From NCBI RefSeq assembly GCF_003075035.1, contig NZ_QCZE01000006.1:45293-109292 (forward strand): 64,000 nucleotides of DNA, read 5' to 3'. The notes below the pieces were generated by a model that saw only the letters and a program-made list of their open reading frames with translations, was not told the origin of the DNA and made no database searches. The position numbers and the translations under genes are program-made. Shown piece by piece: positions 25,703-34,851 of the stretch (position 1 is the first letter of the stretch; every line of letters begins with the position of its first letter). The DNA is from Zobellella maritima. GTDB taxonomy: Bacteria; Pseudomonadota; Gammaproteobacteria; Enterobacterales; Aeromonadaceae.

Positions 25703-26103
25703 CGCGTCAGACGCCGTTCTGCAAGAGGGACAGGTGGGCCTCTGAGCCAACTATTGGCGGCAGGGATGCCGTCGTCGAGCATAGATGGGGCGAGCTTGCT
25801 CGCCGAGATGAGCTGTTTCAGCCTGACCGAACATCCAGTGCATGTTCGCAGCAGGTGGAAACTGCGAGTTTCATCCATTGCTGCGTGTTGGCGGGTGGAC
25901 TCTGTCACGATATCCGCCTATCGGCCGCCCGTTCTCGGGCGGCCTTTTTATTTCTTCGGCCTTCCGGCAAGGGAGCGTCGCTACCGCACCGCCAACGGTC
26001 GACACTTATGGATATTTATCCAGTTGTTTCCCCATGCTAGACTCTCGGCCCTTTGTGGTACGGGCATTACTGTTTGCCCGGTTTTCGGGAGCCCCTCGAT
26101 CTT
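25703..26103. other. Non-coding stretch with several hairpins after pvuA
   Basis: No credible gene. Hairpins include GGCGAGC/GCTCGCC (25789-25795 with 25798-25804), CGAACAT/ATGTTCG (25829-25835 with 25843-25849) and an imperfect 16-bp stem spanning about 25848-25886. The loops contain CATCC-type sequence, like those in the folded stretch before pvuA. The rest holds the terminator below and the promoter of the next gene. Confidence 0.6.
25923..25949 (+). terminator. Intrinsic terminator downstream of pvuA
   Basis: A 9-bp perfect stem GGCCGCCCG/CGGGCGGCC with a 4-base loop and five T, 220 bases after the pvuA stop. Confidence 0.85.
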
Positions 26104-26859
26104 ATGGCTGATTTCAGAACTCATACCCAGGTTGCCGCCGTGCTCAGCGGCGGCCTGGCCGGGCTGGCCCTGTTTTCCGGGCTGGCTTCCCTGCCGGAAG
26201 CCCTGTTCTACTGGGCGGCCGGTACCCTGGGCGGCATACTGCCGGATATCGACTCCGACAGCTCAAGGGCACTACGCATCGTGTTCCGCTGCCTGGGAGT
26301 GATGGCGGCCACCCTGAGCTTTATCACGGCCATGCCCTTGTGGCCGATGTCGGCGGTACTGGGCCTGAGCATGAGTGCCTACCTGCTGGTGCGTTATCTG
26401 CTGTGTCAGCTGTTTGCCCACTTCAGCGTGCACAGAGGCGTGCTTCATTCATTGCTGGCCAACCTGCTGTTTACCCTGGTTGCCGTGGTACTGGCCTATC
26501 ACCTCTTTCAGCTGAGTGCCAAGGTTGCCTGGGGGATTGGCGGTTTTGTGTTTATCGGTGCCACCATTCATTTATTGCTGGACGAGCTGTACAGCGTGGA
26601 TCTGGCCGGCATGCGTATCAAGCAGTCATTCGGCACGGCGTTGAAGTTGACCGACTGGTCGGAACCGGGCTGGAGCCTGTTGCTGGTGTTGCAGGTGGCT
26701 GCCTGCTGGTGGCTGGCGCCCAGCCCGCAGGACTGGCAACTGGTATTACAGCACCACCAACTCTGGCCCTGGGCTGCCGGTAGCGGTGTGATGCACTCCC
26801 TACAGGGGCTGAGCGAGTGGGTGCGGCAGGGGGGGACACTGCTGATGGGTGGATTTTAA
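26104..26859 (+). CDS. YdjM-type membrane-bound metal-dependent hydrolase
   Basis: A 251-residue membrane protein starting MADFRTHTQVAAVLSGGLAG, with the family motifs GILPDIDSDSSRALR near residues 42-56, HRGVLHSLLANLLF near 112-125 and GATIHLLLDELYSVD near 155-169. The conserved Asp and His residues fit the YdjM/DUF457 group of putative metal-dependent hydrolases in the inner membrane; the reaction is unknown. Start 26104 fits the family N-terminus; an open frame runs 17 codons further upstream without a ribosome site. Confidence 0.8.
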   Translation: MADFRTHTQVAAVLSGGLAGLALFSGLASLPEALFYWAAGTLGGILPDIDSDSSRALRIVFRCLGVMAATLSFITAMPLWPMSAVLGLSMSAYLLVRYLLCQLFAHFSVHRGVLHSLLANLLFTLVAVVLAYHLFQLSAKVAWGIGGFVFIGATIHLLLDELYSVDLAGMRIKQSFGTALKLTDWSEPGWSLLLVLQVAACWWLAPSPQDWQLVLQHHQLWPWAAGSGVMHSLQGLSEWVRQGGTLLMGGF

Positions 26860-26907
26860 CCGCTGCCAGATTCGTCGACTGGCCCGAATCTGTATTTGCG
26901 TTGAGAC

Positions 26908-26940
26908 TTAGGGGGTGTCCCGTGACGGGACGCACCCTAA
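26908..26940. repeat. Palindromic element ending CGGGACGCACCCTAA
   Basis: TTAGGGGGTGTCCCG (26908-26922) pairs with CGGGACGCACCCTAA (26926-26940) at 13 of 15 positions around a 3-base loop. The right arm occurs again exactly at 44939-44953. It looks like a small dispersed repeat or a trace of a mobile-element end. Confidence 0.55.
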
Positions 26941-27002
26941 CAGCAGAGTCCTGTCTCGTTGCGGGTCCGGGCCTGTTTCATACCCGCAGGGAGTAGCTCC
27001 TG

Positions 27003-27647
27003 ATGGTAAAGTTTATCAGCAAAAATATCCTGACCGGCCTGATCACCCTATTGCCGGTGGTACTCACCCTGTATCTGCTCTACTGGATCCTCATTTCCAT
27101 TGAAACCGCCCTGGGGGGCTTGCTTCGTGGCCTGCTGCCCGACGGCTGGTATCAGCCGGGTATGGGGCTGCTGGCTGCGTGCGGGGTGGCCTTCTTGGTG
27201 GGCCTGTTGATGCATGCTTATGTGGTGCAGAGCCTGTTTGCCAGGGGGGAGCAGCTGCTCTACCGTATGCCGGTGATCAAATCGGTCTATCGGGCCATAC
27301 GCGACTTCTTCGATTACTTTTCGCCGGAAACCCGTAAGGAATTCGAGCAGGTGGTGGCGGTCAGGCTGGGGGAGAGCGAGATGGAGCTGATTGGCTTTGT
27401 CACCCAGGCCAGGCAGGAACGGCTGCCGCCCGGGCTCCGCCAGGCGGGCTATGTACTGGTCTATCTGCCCCTCAGCTATATGATCGGCGGTTACGCGGTA
27501 TTGATGCCGAGCAGTGCGGTGCGCCCCTTGGACATGAGCCTGGAAGAAGCCATGCGTTTTACCCTGACCGCCGGTGTTACCGGCATCAAGCCCAATGTCG
27601 GAACCGGGCGGAGCAAGGGCGGCCATAAAAGCGACGCGGGAGGTTAG
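27003..27647 (+). CDS. DUF502 family membrane protein
   Basis: A 214-residue protein beginning MVKFISKNILTGLITLLPVV, with two N-terminal membrane segments (about 9-37 and 53-73) and the DUF502 features GEQLLYRMPVIKSVYRAI near 84-101 and VYLPLSYMIGGYAVLMP near 157-173. Its function is unknown. Length is normal for the family. The C-terminal 20 residues are polar. It lies alone, 135 bases ahead of purC. Confidence 0.85.
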   Translation: MVKFISKNILTGLITLLPVVLTLYLLYWILISIETALGGLLRGLLPDGWYQPGMGLLAACGVAFLVGLLMHAYVVQSLFARGEQLLYRMPVIKSVYRAIRDFFDYFSPETRKEFEQVVAVRLGESEMELIGFVTQARQERLPPGLRQAGYVLVYLPLSYMIGGYAVLMPSSAVRPLDMSLEEAMRFTLTAGVTGIKPNVGTGRSKGGHKSDAGG

Positions 27648-27782
27648 GCGGCCGGGCAAGTTCTGCTATCATAGCGCCACTGGAAAGCCCCGAACCGCCT
27701 CCCCAAACGGGCATGACATAATAATATCCGCGGAGAGTTTCCAGACCACCCAACGTTGAACATTTCATACAGGACACCTGCA

Positions 27783-28886
27783 ATGAGTCTTGCCGACAAG
27801 GTTTTAGCCGTCAACAACGACCTTCCCATCCGTACCCAGCAGCCGGTTCACAGCGGCAAGGTGCGCTCTGTCTACTGGCTGACCGAAGCGGACAGCCGCC
27901 GGCTGATCGCCGAAAAGGGTTATAACGTGGCCGCCGACGCGCCCTTGGCGATCATGGTGATCAGCGATCGTATCTCGGCCTTTGACTGCATCTGGCATGG
28001 TGAGGGCGGTATCTACGGGGTGCCGGGCAAGGGGGCGGCACTGAATGCCATCTCCAACCACTGGTTCAGGCTGTTCCGCGAGCAGGGCCTGGCCGACAGC
28101 CATATTCTGGATATCCCCCATCCCTTCGTGTGGATAGTGCAAAAAGCCAAACCGGTAAAGATCGAGGCCATCTGCCGTCAGTATATTACCGGTTCCATGT
28201 GGCGCAGCTATGCCAAGGGGGAGCGGGAATTCTGCGGTATTCGCCTGCCCGACGGCCTGCAGAAAGATCAGAAGCTGCCAGAGCTGCTGATGACGCCTTC
28301 TACCAAGGGCATTCTCAAGGGCATCCCCGGGGTGCCGGAGGCGGACGATGTCAACATCACCCGCCAGAATATCGAGGACAACTTCGCCGCCTTCAACTTC
28401 AGCAGCCGGGAGGATATCACCCACTACGAAAAGTTGCTGAAAGAAGGCTTCGAGGTGATAAGCCGTGAGTTGGCCGGGCTCGATCAGATCTTCGTCGATA
28501 CCAAGTTCGAGTTTGGCTATGTTGCCGATGCCGATGGCAACGAAAAGCTGATCTACATGGACGAGGTGGGGACGCCCGACTCTTCCCGTATCTGGGACGG
28601 CCCCTCCTACCGGGAAGGACGCATCGTGGAGAATTCCAAGGAAGGTTTCCGCCAGCTGCTGCTCAACCACTTCCCCGACCCGGATATCCTGCTCAATAAG
28701 GAGCGCATGGCCGAACGGGAGGCACTGGCAAGGGACAATGCGTTGCCGACCGAGGTACTGATGGATATCTCCCGCACCTATGTGGGGATTGCCGAGAAAA
28801 TCACCGGTGAAAAGCTGGTGCTGTCCGACAACCCGAAGGCGGATATCATCAATATCCTGCGTGACCAGTACGGGCTGGTGGACTAA
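27783..28886 (+). CDS. purC: Phosphoribosylaminoimidazole-succinocarboxamide synthase (long form)
   Basis: A 367-residue SAICAR synthetase of the purine pathway that joins aspartate to CAIR using ATP. Motifs: [12 protein letters not shown] near residues 22-33, [13 protein letters not shown] near 59-71, [19 protein letters not shown] near 124-142, [11 protein letters not shown] and [14 protein letters not shown]. It is the ~367-residue form found in Vibrio and Shewanella relatives, not the ~237-residue E. coli form. The ATG at 27783 has AGGA 7-10 bases upstream; nine more codons are open before it. Confidence 0.95.
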   Translation: MSLADKVLAVNNDLPIRTQQPVHSGKVRSVYWLTEADSRRLIAEKGYNVAADAPLAIMVISDRISAFDCIWHGEGGIYGVPGKGAALNAISNHWFRLFREQGLADSHILDIPHPFVWIVQKAKPVKIEAICRQYITGSMWRSYAKGEREFCGIRLPDGLQKDQKLPELLMTPSTKGILKGIPGVPEADDVNITRQNIEDNFAAFNFSSREDITHYEKLLKEGFEVISRELAGLDQIFVDTKFEFGYVADADGNEKLIYMDEVGTPDSSRIWDGPSYREGRIVENSKEGFRQLLLNHFPDPDILLNKERMAEREALARDNALPTEVLMDISRTYVGIAEKITGEKLVLSDNPKADIINILRDQYGLVD

Positions 28887-28962
28887 GCCGAATCGAGCAG
28901 TCTGAACGCCCGCGCCGGTCTGTCCTTTGGGCGACTTTCGTTGGACTCTCGGACGGTTGTTT

Positions 28963-29000
28963 CCAATAAAAATGCCGGGTTTACCCGGCATTTTTATTGG
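28963..29000. terminator. Bidirectional terminator between purC and the monooxygenase-like gene
   Basis: A perfect 17-bp stem with loop TTTA. Both arms carry A/T runs at the outside, so it can end transcription from purC (plus) and from the convergent small gene (minus). Confidence 0.95.
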
Positions 29001-29014
29001 ATTATGGAGCCAGC

Positions 29015-29365
29015 TCAGCCGAGTTTGGGCGCGTCGTAGTCTTCCGGCTCGTCCGTGTAGATACAGACGTTGTGCTCGGCCACCAGGCCATCGGGGCTGA
29101 CGCAGTGGGTTTCAAAAAACGCCTGAATGCCGCTGCGCCGGCAATGGGCCTCAAAGCTGGCCGTATCGGCCCAGATCTCGTTGAACACCAGCGGATAGCT
29201 GTGACCGCCGGCAAAGGGGCTGGCAATATGGCGGGTCACTCTGTACTGAATGCAGCCATCCTCGCGCAGGGTATCGGCTTCCAGCGCCTGCAACACGCGA
29301 AACAGTTCCTGCTCCTTGCCCGGTTTCGGTTGGAAGGCGGCGATACAATAGACTCGGCTCGACAT
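29015..29365 (-). CDS. Antibiotic-biosynthesis-monooxygenase-fold (ABM) protein, putative quinol monooxygenase
   Basis: A 116-residue protein with the ABM ferredoxin-like fold signatures: FQPKPGKEQELFRVLQALEADTL near residues 11-33 split by the usual helix, GCIQYRV and FNEIWADTASFEAH. YgiN-like members oxidise quinols, but many are uncharacterised, so the substrate is open. AGGAA lies 8 bases before the ATG. It follows crp in the same direction, separated by the crp terminator. Confidence 0.75.
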   Translation of the reverse strand: MSSRVYCIAAFQPKPGKEQELFRVLQALEADTLREDGCIQYRVTRHIASPFAGGHSYPLVFNEIWADTASFEAHCRRSGIQAFFETHCVSPDGLVAEHNVCIYTDEPEDYDAPKLG

Positions 29366-29381
29366 GGTTTATTCCTCATCA

Positions 29382-29416
29382 TAAAAAACAAAAACGCCAC
29401 CGCAGTTGGTGGCGTT
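29382..29416 (-). terminator. Intrinsic terminator of crp
   Basis: On the minus strand a 9-bp stem AACGCCACC/GGTGGCGTT with a 6-base loop is followed by a T-rich run, 20 bases after the crp stop. Confidence 0.88.
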
Positions 29417-29436
29417 GCAATAAGCGGCGGTGGCCG

Positions 29437-30075
29437 TCAGCGGGTACCGAACACCACTATGGTCTTGCCGTGGGCAGAGATCAGGTTCTGTTCTTCCAGC
29501 ATCTTGAGGATACGACCCACGGTTTCCCGGGAACAGCCGACGATCTGGCCGATTTCCTGGCGGGTGATCTTGATTTGCATGCCGTCCGGGTGGGTCATGG
29601 CATCGGGCTGGCGGGCCAGGTTGAGCAGGGTCTCGGCGATGCGGCCGGTAACATCCAGGAACGCCAGATCGCCCACCTTCTGGCTGGTGCTCTGCAGCCG
29701 CTTGGCCATCTGGCCGGACAGGCGGATCAGGATTTCCGGATTCACCTGGATAAGCTGACGGAATTTCTTGTAGGAAATTTCTGCCACTTCACAGGGGGTC
29801 TTGGCTCGTACCCAGGCGGAGCGCACCGGGCTTTCGATTTCCTCAAACATGCCCAGCTCACCGATAAAGTCGCCCTGATTCAGATAAGACAGGATCATTT
29901 CCTTGCCGTCTTCATCCTTGATCAGTACCGCCACCGAGCCTTTCACTATGTAGTAGAGGGTTTCGGCCTTTTCACCCGCATGGATCAGGGAGCTTTTTGC
30001 CGGATACTTGTGTATATGGCAATGTGACAAAAACCATTCCAGGGTAGGATCACTTTGGGGCTTGCCAATAACCAT
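29437..30075 (-). CDS. crp: cAMP receptor protein
   Basis: A 212-residue global regulator nearly identical to E. coli CRP in the cAMP-binding barrel and helix-turn-helix ([24 protein letters not shown] in the C-terminal third). Compared with the 210-residue E. coli protein it has two extra residues in the cAMP-pocket loop: [12 protein letters not shown] instead of FEE-GQE-RSAW, immediately before the Arg-Ser pair that contacts the cAMP phosphate. AGAGGAAAG precedes the ATG. It is divergent from yhfA as in E. coli. A likely target in this window is the hut promoter. Confidence 0.98.
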   Translation of the reverse strand: MVIGKPQSDPTLEWFLSHCHIHKYPAKSSLIHAGEKAETLYYIVKGSVAVLIKDEDGKEMILSYLNQGDFIGELGMFEEIESPVRSAWVRAKTPCEVAEISYKKFRQLIQVNPEILIRLSGQMAKRLQSTSQKVGDLAFLDVTGRIAETLLNLARQPDAMTHPDGMQIKITRQEIGQIVGCSRETVGRILKMLEEQNLISAHGKTIVVFGTR

Positions 30076-30253
30076 GGACTTTCCTCTTAATTAACTCGGG
30101 CGCAATACCCAGGCAACCAGGCTGCCTTGCCTCGTGGATAGTCGCTAGCATAAAAGGCTTGGACCCCGCCATCAAGAGCCTGTGGGCTTTTATCCACTCG
30201 TCGGGATGCGGGCAATGGGCTAATATGCCTCTTTTGTCTATGCGGGAGGCGAT

Positions 30254-30658
30254 ATGAAAGCGAAGGTGAACTGGCTGCAGGATCTGTGTTTCGAGGCAAC
30301 CTCCGAATCCGGCCACAAGATCATCCTGGATGGTACCAATCCGGGCAAGGGACCAAGTCCGATGGAAGCGGTGTTGCTGGGAGCGGGTGGTTGCAGTGCC
30401 ATCGATGTGGTGATGATCCTGGAGAAGGGCCGCCATACGGTTACCGGTTGCGAGGTGGAACTCAGTGCCGAACGGGCCGAACAGCCACCCAGGGTGTTTA
30501 CCGACATTCATCTGCACTTTGTGGTGAGCGGCCCCGAGCTGGCCGACAAGCAGGTGGCGCGGGCCGTTCAAATGTCGATGGAAAAATACTGCTCGGTCAT
30601 GATGATGCTGGAAAAGGCAGTCAAGGTATCCCATTCCTTCGAGATCCACACCGCCTGA
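30254..30658 (+). CDS. yhfA: OsmC family protein YhfA
   Basis: A 134-residue OsmC-fold protein: GKGPSPMEAVLLGAGGCSAIDV near residues 31-52 carries the conserved Cys, and MEKYCSVMMMLEKAVKVS near 110-127 the second. OsmC relatives are peroxidases, but YhfA members lack a defined substrate. Its place, divergent from crp and convergent with prkB, is the same as in E. coli. GGAGG lies 6 bases before the ATG. Confidence 0.92.
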   Translation: MKAKVNWLQDLCFEATSESGHKIILDGTNPGKGPSPMEAVLLGAGGCSAIDVVMILEKGRHTVTGCEVELSAERAEQPPRVFTDIHLHFVVSGPELADKQVARAVQMSMEKYCSVMMMLEKAVKVSHSFEIHTA

Positions 30659-30665
30659 TGCCGAT

Positions 30666-30689
30666 ACGGTTCCGCCCGGGCGGGGCCGT
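30666..30689. terminator. Imperfect palindrome between yhfA and prkB
   Basis: ACGGTTCCGCCC/GGGCGGGGCCGT pairs at 10 of 12 positions between the two convergent genes; it ends four bases from the prkB stop. There is only a short T run, so termination is a guess. Confidence 0.4.
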
Positions 30690-30692
30690 TAT

Positions 30693-31562
30693 TTAGCGGA
30701 TTTTCCCGGTCTCCAGCAACTGCTCCAGCATAGGGCGTAAGATCAGCTCCATGGCAAAGCCCATCTTGCCGCCGGGGACCACCAGGGTGTTGCGACGGGA
30801 CATGAAAGAGCCGTCGATCATCGCCAGCAGGTAGGGGAAGTCGACATTTCTGATCCCCCGGAAACGAATGACCATCATGCTCTCATCCAGGGTGGGGATG
30901 GTCTTGGCACTGAAGGGGTTGGAGGTGTCTACCGTCGGTACCCGCTGGAAATTGATATGGGTGCGCGAAAACTGGGGGGTGATGAAGTTAATATAATCCT
31001 CCATCGAGCGGACGATGGAATCGGTCACCGCTTCCCGTGAATGGCCCCGCTCGGCGGTATCGCGGATCAGTTTCTGAATCCACTCCAGGTTGACGATAGG
31101 CACCATGCCCACCAGCAGATCCACATGCTGGGCGACGTTCTGTTCATCGGTCACCACCCCCCCATGCAGGCCTTCGTAAAACAGCAGATCGGTGTCGTTG
31201 GCCAGCTGCTGCCAGGGCGTGAAGGTGCCCGGCATCTGGTTAAAGGGCACGGCTTCATCGAAGGTATGCAGATAACGACGGAACTGGCCGGTGCCGGTAT
31301 TGCCGTATTCCTTGAAAAACTGTTCGAGCAGATCGAAGTCGTTGGCTTCGGGCCCGAAATAGCTGATATGTCGGCCCTGCTCCCGGGCCCGACGAATGGC
31401 CACATCCATCTCCGGGCGGGTATAGCGGTGGAAACTGTCGCCCTCGACTACCGCCGCCTTGACGCCCAGCTGGGCGAACATGGATTGAAAGACGTCGGTG
31501 GAGGTGGATGTGCCCGCACCGGATGAACCTGTAACCGCAATAACGGGGTATTTGGCTGACAT
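30693..31562 (-). CDS. prkB: PrkB-family phosphoribulokinase-like protein
   Basis: A 289-residue P-loop kinase-like protein with GSSGAGTSTS at residues 12-21, VEGDSFHRYTRPEMD near 39-53, LLFYEGLHGGVV near 126-137 and the C-terminal VVPGGKMGFAMELI. It resembles phosphoribulokinase/uridine kinase, but its substrate in non-autotrophs is unknown. The order prkB-yheU-yheT beside yhfA-crp matches E. coli. Confidence 0.93.
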   Translation of the reverse strand: MSAKYPVIAVTGSSGAGTSTSTDVFQSMFAQLGVKAAVVEGDSFHRYTRPEMDVAIRRAREQGRHISYFGPEANDFDLLEQFFKEYGNTGTGQFRRYLHTFDEAVPFNQMPGTFTPWQQLANDTDLLFYEGLHGGVVTDEQNVAQHVDLLVGMVPIVNLEWIQKLIRDTAERGHSREAVTDSIVRSMEDYINFITPQFSRTHINFQRVPTVDTSNPFSAKTIPTLDESMMVIRFRGIRNVDFPYLLAMIDGSFMSRRNTLVVPGGKMGFAMELILRPMLEQLLETGKIR

Positions 31563-31620
31563 AATGGGCTCTATTTATTCAGTGACTGTGGATGTTTATA
31601 CGCAGTCGGCCGGGGGCAGG

Positions 31621-31845
31621 TCAAGGTTTGTGAGCCAGCTGGGTCGCCGGCACTATGTTGATGCTGTCATGCAGCTCGCTGTAGACGATGACTGCTTCGC
31701 CCTGTTTCAGCTGCTGTTTGACCTGTCGCACCTTGTCTGCCAGCCCGGTTTCCTGTTCGCCGTAATCGGTGCCCTCCCGCAGCACGAAATGTTCAATCAG
31801 GTTGTTCAGGGTGTTTTCGGCAAGTTCTGTATAGGGAATGATCAA
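31621..31845 (-). CDS. yheU: YheU family protein (UPF0270)
   Basis: A 74-residue protein with the family core [16 protein letters not shown] and [18 protein letters not shown]. Function unknown. It starts at TTG: GAGGAA stands about 9 bases upstream and the family N-terminus (M-L/I-IP) aligns exactly there. It lies between yheT, 10 bases upstream, and prkB. Confidence 0.9.
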   Translation of the reverse strand: MIIPYTELAENTLNNLIEHFVLREGTDYGEQETGLADKVRQVKQQLKQGEAVIVYSELHDSINIVPATQLAHKP

Positions 31846-31855
31846 GCTATGTTCC

Positions 31856-32824
31856 TCATGATGTAGGCCAGTGGCTAGCCAACCAGCCGGGTATACGCTG
31901 TTCCAGCCAGAAACGGGGGCGCCAGGGTGGGCCCTGCATAAAGCCTACATGGCCGCCGGCCTGGCTTAATTCATAATGAACGGCCGGTGACAGGGATGCC
32001 GGGTCCGGGATAACCGCCTCCGACATAAAAGGATCGTCTGCCGCGTGGATCACCAGGGTCGGGGTGGTAATGGCCTGCAGTTTGAACAGGCCGGAGCAAC
32101 GCCGGTAGTAGTCGTCGGCATCCTTGAAGCCATGCACGGGGGCGGTGATCCTATCATCAAACTGTTTCAGGCTGTGGATCTGTTCCATTCGGTCGGGCCA
32201 GGCCTGTCCCGGGTGCCGGACCAGCCGCTGTTGCCAGTTGTGTTTCATGCGATTCAGCAGGTAATGCTGGTAGACCCGGGAAAATCCCTGGTCGATACGC
32301 TCGGCACAGTCGGCCAGATGCAGGGGGGCCGAGATCACGGCGGCGCTGCACAGGGGGTTGTCCCTGTGTTGTGCCAGGTAATTGACCAGCATGTTGCCGC
32401 CCAGGGAATAGCCGATGGCGGCCAGGGGGCGGCCGGGAAAGTCTCCGGCCAGCCGTTGCAACAGATAATGGGGGTCTTCAATGGCGCCTGAATGATAGGC
32501 CCTCAGGGATCGGTTGGGTACCCCGCTGCAGCCGCGGAAATGCATCAGCAGCGGCTGCCAACCCCGGGCATGGATGGCGGCCATCATGCCTCGGGCATAA
32601 TGGGACTCGACACAGCCCTCCAGGCCATGAAACAGTACCACCAGGGGACGGGCGTCGGGCAGCCGGGGCTTGCCCCAGGCCAAGTCCACGAAGTCGCCGT
32701 CGGGCAGCTCCAGGCGTTGGCTCCAATAGGCGATGCGGGCCCGCTGCAGGTATTTGGCGAAGATGGTTTGCACATGGCCGTTGCGCGCCCACCAGGGAGG
32801 AGTAAAGGGCCCGGGTTGATTCAT
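31856..32824 (-). CDS. yheT: YheT family alpha/beta hydrolase
   Basis: A 322-residue hydrolase. [14 protein letters not shown] at 9-22 is the family N-terminal signature; [18 protein letters not shown] near 62-79 is the oxyanion region, [14 protein letters not shown] near 141-154 carries the nucleophile Ser, and the C-terminal AGGHVGFM supplies the His. Esterase activity is known for the fold, not the physiological substrate. It heads the yheT-yheU-prkB group. Confidence 0.92.
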   Translation of the reverse strand: MNQPGPFTPPWWARNGHVQTIFAKYLQRARIAYWSQRLELPDGDFVDLAWGKPRLPDARPLVVLFHGLEGCVESHYARGMMAAIHARGWQPLLMHFRGCSGVPNRSLRAYHSGAIEDPHYLLQRLAGDFPGRPLAAIGYSLGGNMLVNYLAQHRDNPLCSAAVISAPLHLADCAERIDQGFSRVYQHYLLNRMKHNWQQRLVRHPGQAWPDRMEQIHSLKQFDDRITAPVHGFKDADDYYRRCSGLFKLQAITTPTLVIHAADDPFMSEAVIPDPASLSPAVHYELSQAGGHVGFMQGPPWRPRFWLEQRIPGWLASHWPTS

Positions 32825-32953
32825 CTGAACCTACAAGAAGCTGATATATCTGGTTGATGTGGGCAGGGCTACTGCCTGTTTGGGAACTTCCTCATAAAAT
32901 ACTGGGCGGCAGCGATAAAATCGAGTAGAACATGCTTTTATTCCTTTCGGTTG

Positions 32954-33553
32954 ATGTTGATGGATCTTGCATTTATCGGCCCGGTCGCCGGGTTTGCCCT
33001 GGCCGCCTGCGGCACGCCTGGGCCCAATAACATGCTGCTCACCAGCTCGGGCACCCGTTCTGGCTATCGGCCTACCCTGAAGTTATTGCTGGGGATCATG
33101 CTCGGGCTGCAGTCCCTGATGCTGCTGACCGCCCTGGGGCTGGGGCAGCTCTTCCTGCTGTGGCCGGTGTTGCAGTGGGCGTTGAAAATTGCCGGCAGTC
33201 TGTACCTGCTCTGGCTGGCCTTTAAAATAGCCAGTGCTCCCCCTCCGGATCGGCGGCACGACGATACAGGCATGCGCTGGCATCAGGGGGCCCTGTTCCA
33301 GTTTCTGAATCCCAAGTCCTGGCTGATGGCCATTTCCGCCATCAGCGGCTTTACCCTGGCCGGTGAGGCTTACTGGCCATCGACCTTCTGGGTACTGTCG
33401 GTATTCCTGTTTTTCGGGCTACTGACTGGCCATGTCTGGGCCCTGTTCGGCATGCATGTGCGGCGCTGGCTGCATACGCCGCTGGATTGGCGATGCTTTA
33501 ATCTGCTGATGGCAAGTCTGACCGCGGCCAGTGTGCTGATGATTTGGTGGTGA
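32954..33553 (+). CDS. LysE/RhtB family exporter
   Basis: A protein of about 199 residues with six hydrophobic segments and the family signature GFALAACGTPGPNNMLLTSSGTR split over residues 14-36, then GALFQFLNPKSWLMAISAIS. LysE-type proteins export amino acids or derivatives; substrate unknown. Two ATG codons (32954 and 32960) are both possible and neither has a clear ribosome site. Confidence 0.85.
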   Translation: MLMDLAFIGPVAGFALAACGTPGPNNMLLTSSGTRSGYRPTLKLLLGIMLGLQSLMLLTALGLGQLFLLWPVLQWALKIAGSLYLLWLAFKIASAPPPDRRHDDTGMRWHQGALFQFLNPKSWLMAISAISGFTLAGEAYWPSTFWVLSVFLFFGLLTGHVWALFGMHVRRWLHTPLDWRCFNLLMASLTAASVLMIWW

Positions 33554-33728
33554 GCCGTTTTTTTTGTTAATTGATTAGCGATTATGGTCAAAGGGTGTAG
33601 AATTTGGGCGCATTTTGCCCTCTGGATGGCCGTTTATCTGTTACCTTTCGTCGTCGACAGGACTGCGGCGAGGTGCGGAACTTACCGAAATGGTGCCATT
33701 TGGAACAATTATTTAGACCAAGGCAGTC

Positions 33729-34838
33729 ATGGTTTCAGACACTGATACATTTAAAGAAATTCGTCCCTATCGAGATGACGAGGTGGCCGCGGCGACCGAG
33801 CGCCTGATCCGGGATGATGAATTCATAGGCGCCATCGCCAAATATCGTTTTCCCGCTTTTTCCCAATGGGGTGGCCCCCTGTTGAAAGTCGCTATCCGGC
33901 TCTACCTGGGCTGGCGGTGGCGCAAACTCACCAGCATTCGCCAGGTTCAGCTGGAAGTGGCGGGCTATATGGAAAAAATGATAGCCAATACCACCGACGG
34001 TGTGAGTTATTCCGGCATGGAACAGCTGCAGCCGGGTGTCGGCTATCTGTTTATCTCCAATCACAGGGATATCGCCCTGGATCCGGCCTTCGTCAACTGG
34101 GGCCTGCACAGCAATGGCCTGGATACGGTGCGTATTGCCATCGGTGATAACCTGCTGCGCAAACCCTGCGCCACCGAGCTGATGAAACTGAACAAGAGCT
34201 TTATTGTCAAGCGCTCGGCCAAGGGGCCGCGGGAGATGATGAAAGCCTTCAGCGAATTGTCCGCCTATCTGCGCCATTCCATCGACGAGGGTCAGTCCAT
34301 CTGGATCGCCCAGAAAGAAGGGCGGGCCAAGGACGGAGACGACAGGACAGATCCGGCCATCCTGAAAATGTTCTATATGGAAGGGAAAAGGCAGAAAATC
34401 CCCTTCAACGACTACATTAAAAGCCTGAATCTGGTACCCGTATCCATTGCCTATGAATACGATCCGGGCGACCTGGCCAAGGCCCGCGAGCTGTACGCCA
34501 AGGCCCGCCATGGCTCCTATGAAAAGAGTGAGTTCGAGGACATTCAGAGCATAGTACAGGGGATTGTCGGCCAGAAGGGCCGGGTGCATGTTACCTTCGG
34601 TCAGCCGGTCAGCGGTGAGTTTGATGGTCCCGAGCAGTTGGCCCAGGCCATCGATCGGGAAATTCACGCCAACTACCACCTGTTCCCCAGCAACTATCTG
34701 GCGGCGGGCCAAACGGCCCATATCGACCCCAAGGCCATCGAAGTGTTTGAACAGCATATGGCGCAGATGCCCCAGGATCTGCGGGAGCTGGTGCTGTCCA
34801 TGTACGCCAGGCCGGTCGCCAACAAAGGGCAGGCTTAA
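33729..34838 (+). CDS. PlsC-type 1-acylglycerol-3-phosphate acyltransferase family protein
   Basis: A 369-residue protein with an acyltransferase domain: the catalytic NHRDIALD (HxxxxD) near residues 110-117, and a later GQSIWIAQKEGRAKDGDDR that resembles the substrate-binding block. The ~100 residues before and ~100 after the core distinguish it from PlsC itself (~245 residues), so it is a longer paralog probably acting on membrane lipids or a related acyl acceptor. The stop is 13 bases before the next gene, which has its own ribosome site. Confidence 0.8.
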   Translation: MVSDTDTFKEIRPYRDDEVAAATERLIRDDEFIGAIAKYRFPAFSQWGGPLLKVAIRLYLGWRWRKLTSIRQVQLEVAGYMEKMIANTTDGVSYSGMEQLQPGVGYLFISNHRDIALDPAFVNWGLHSNGLDTVRIAIGDNLLRKPCATELMKLNKSFIVKRSAKGPREMMKAFSELSAYLRHSIDEGQSIWIAQKEGRAKDGDDRTDPAILKMFYMEGKRQKIPFNDYIKSLNLVPVSIAYEYDPGDLAKARELYAKARHGSYEKSEFEDIQSIVQGIVGQKGRVHVTFGQPVSGEFDGPEQLAQAIDREIHANYHLFPSNYLAAGQTAHIDPKAIEVFEQHMAQMPQDLRELVLSMYARPVANKGQA

Positions 34839-34851
34839 CGGAGGCAGGCCG

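Noticed and set aside
23867..25750. Long open frame (627 codons) antisense to pvuA
   Set aside because: High-GC sequence gives long mirror frames; the plus strand has a complete TonB receptor, and the antisense product has no domain, no ribosome site and biased composition.
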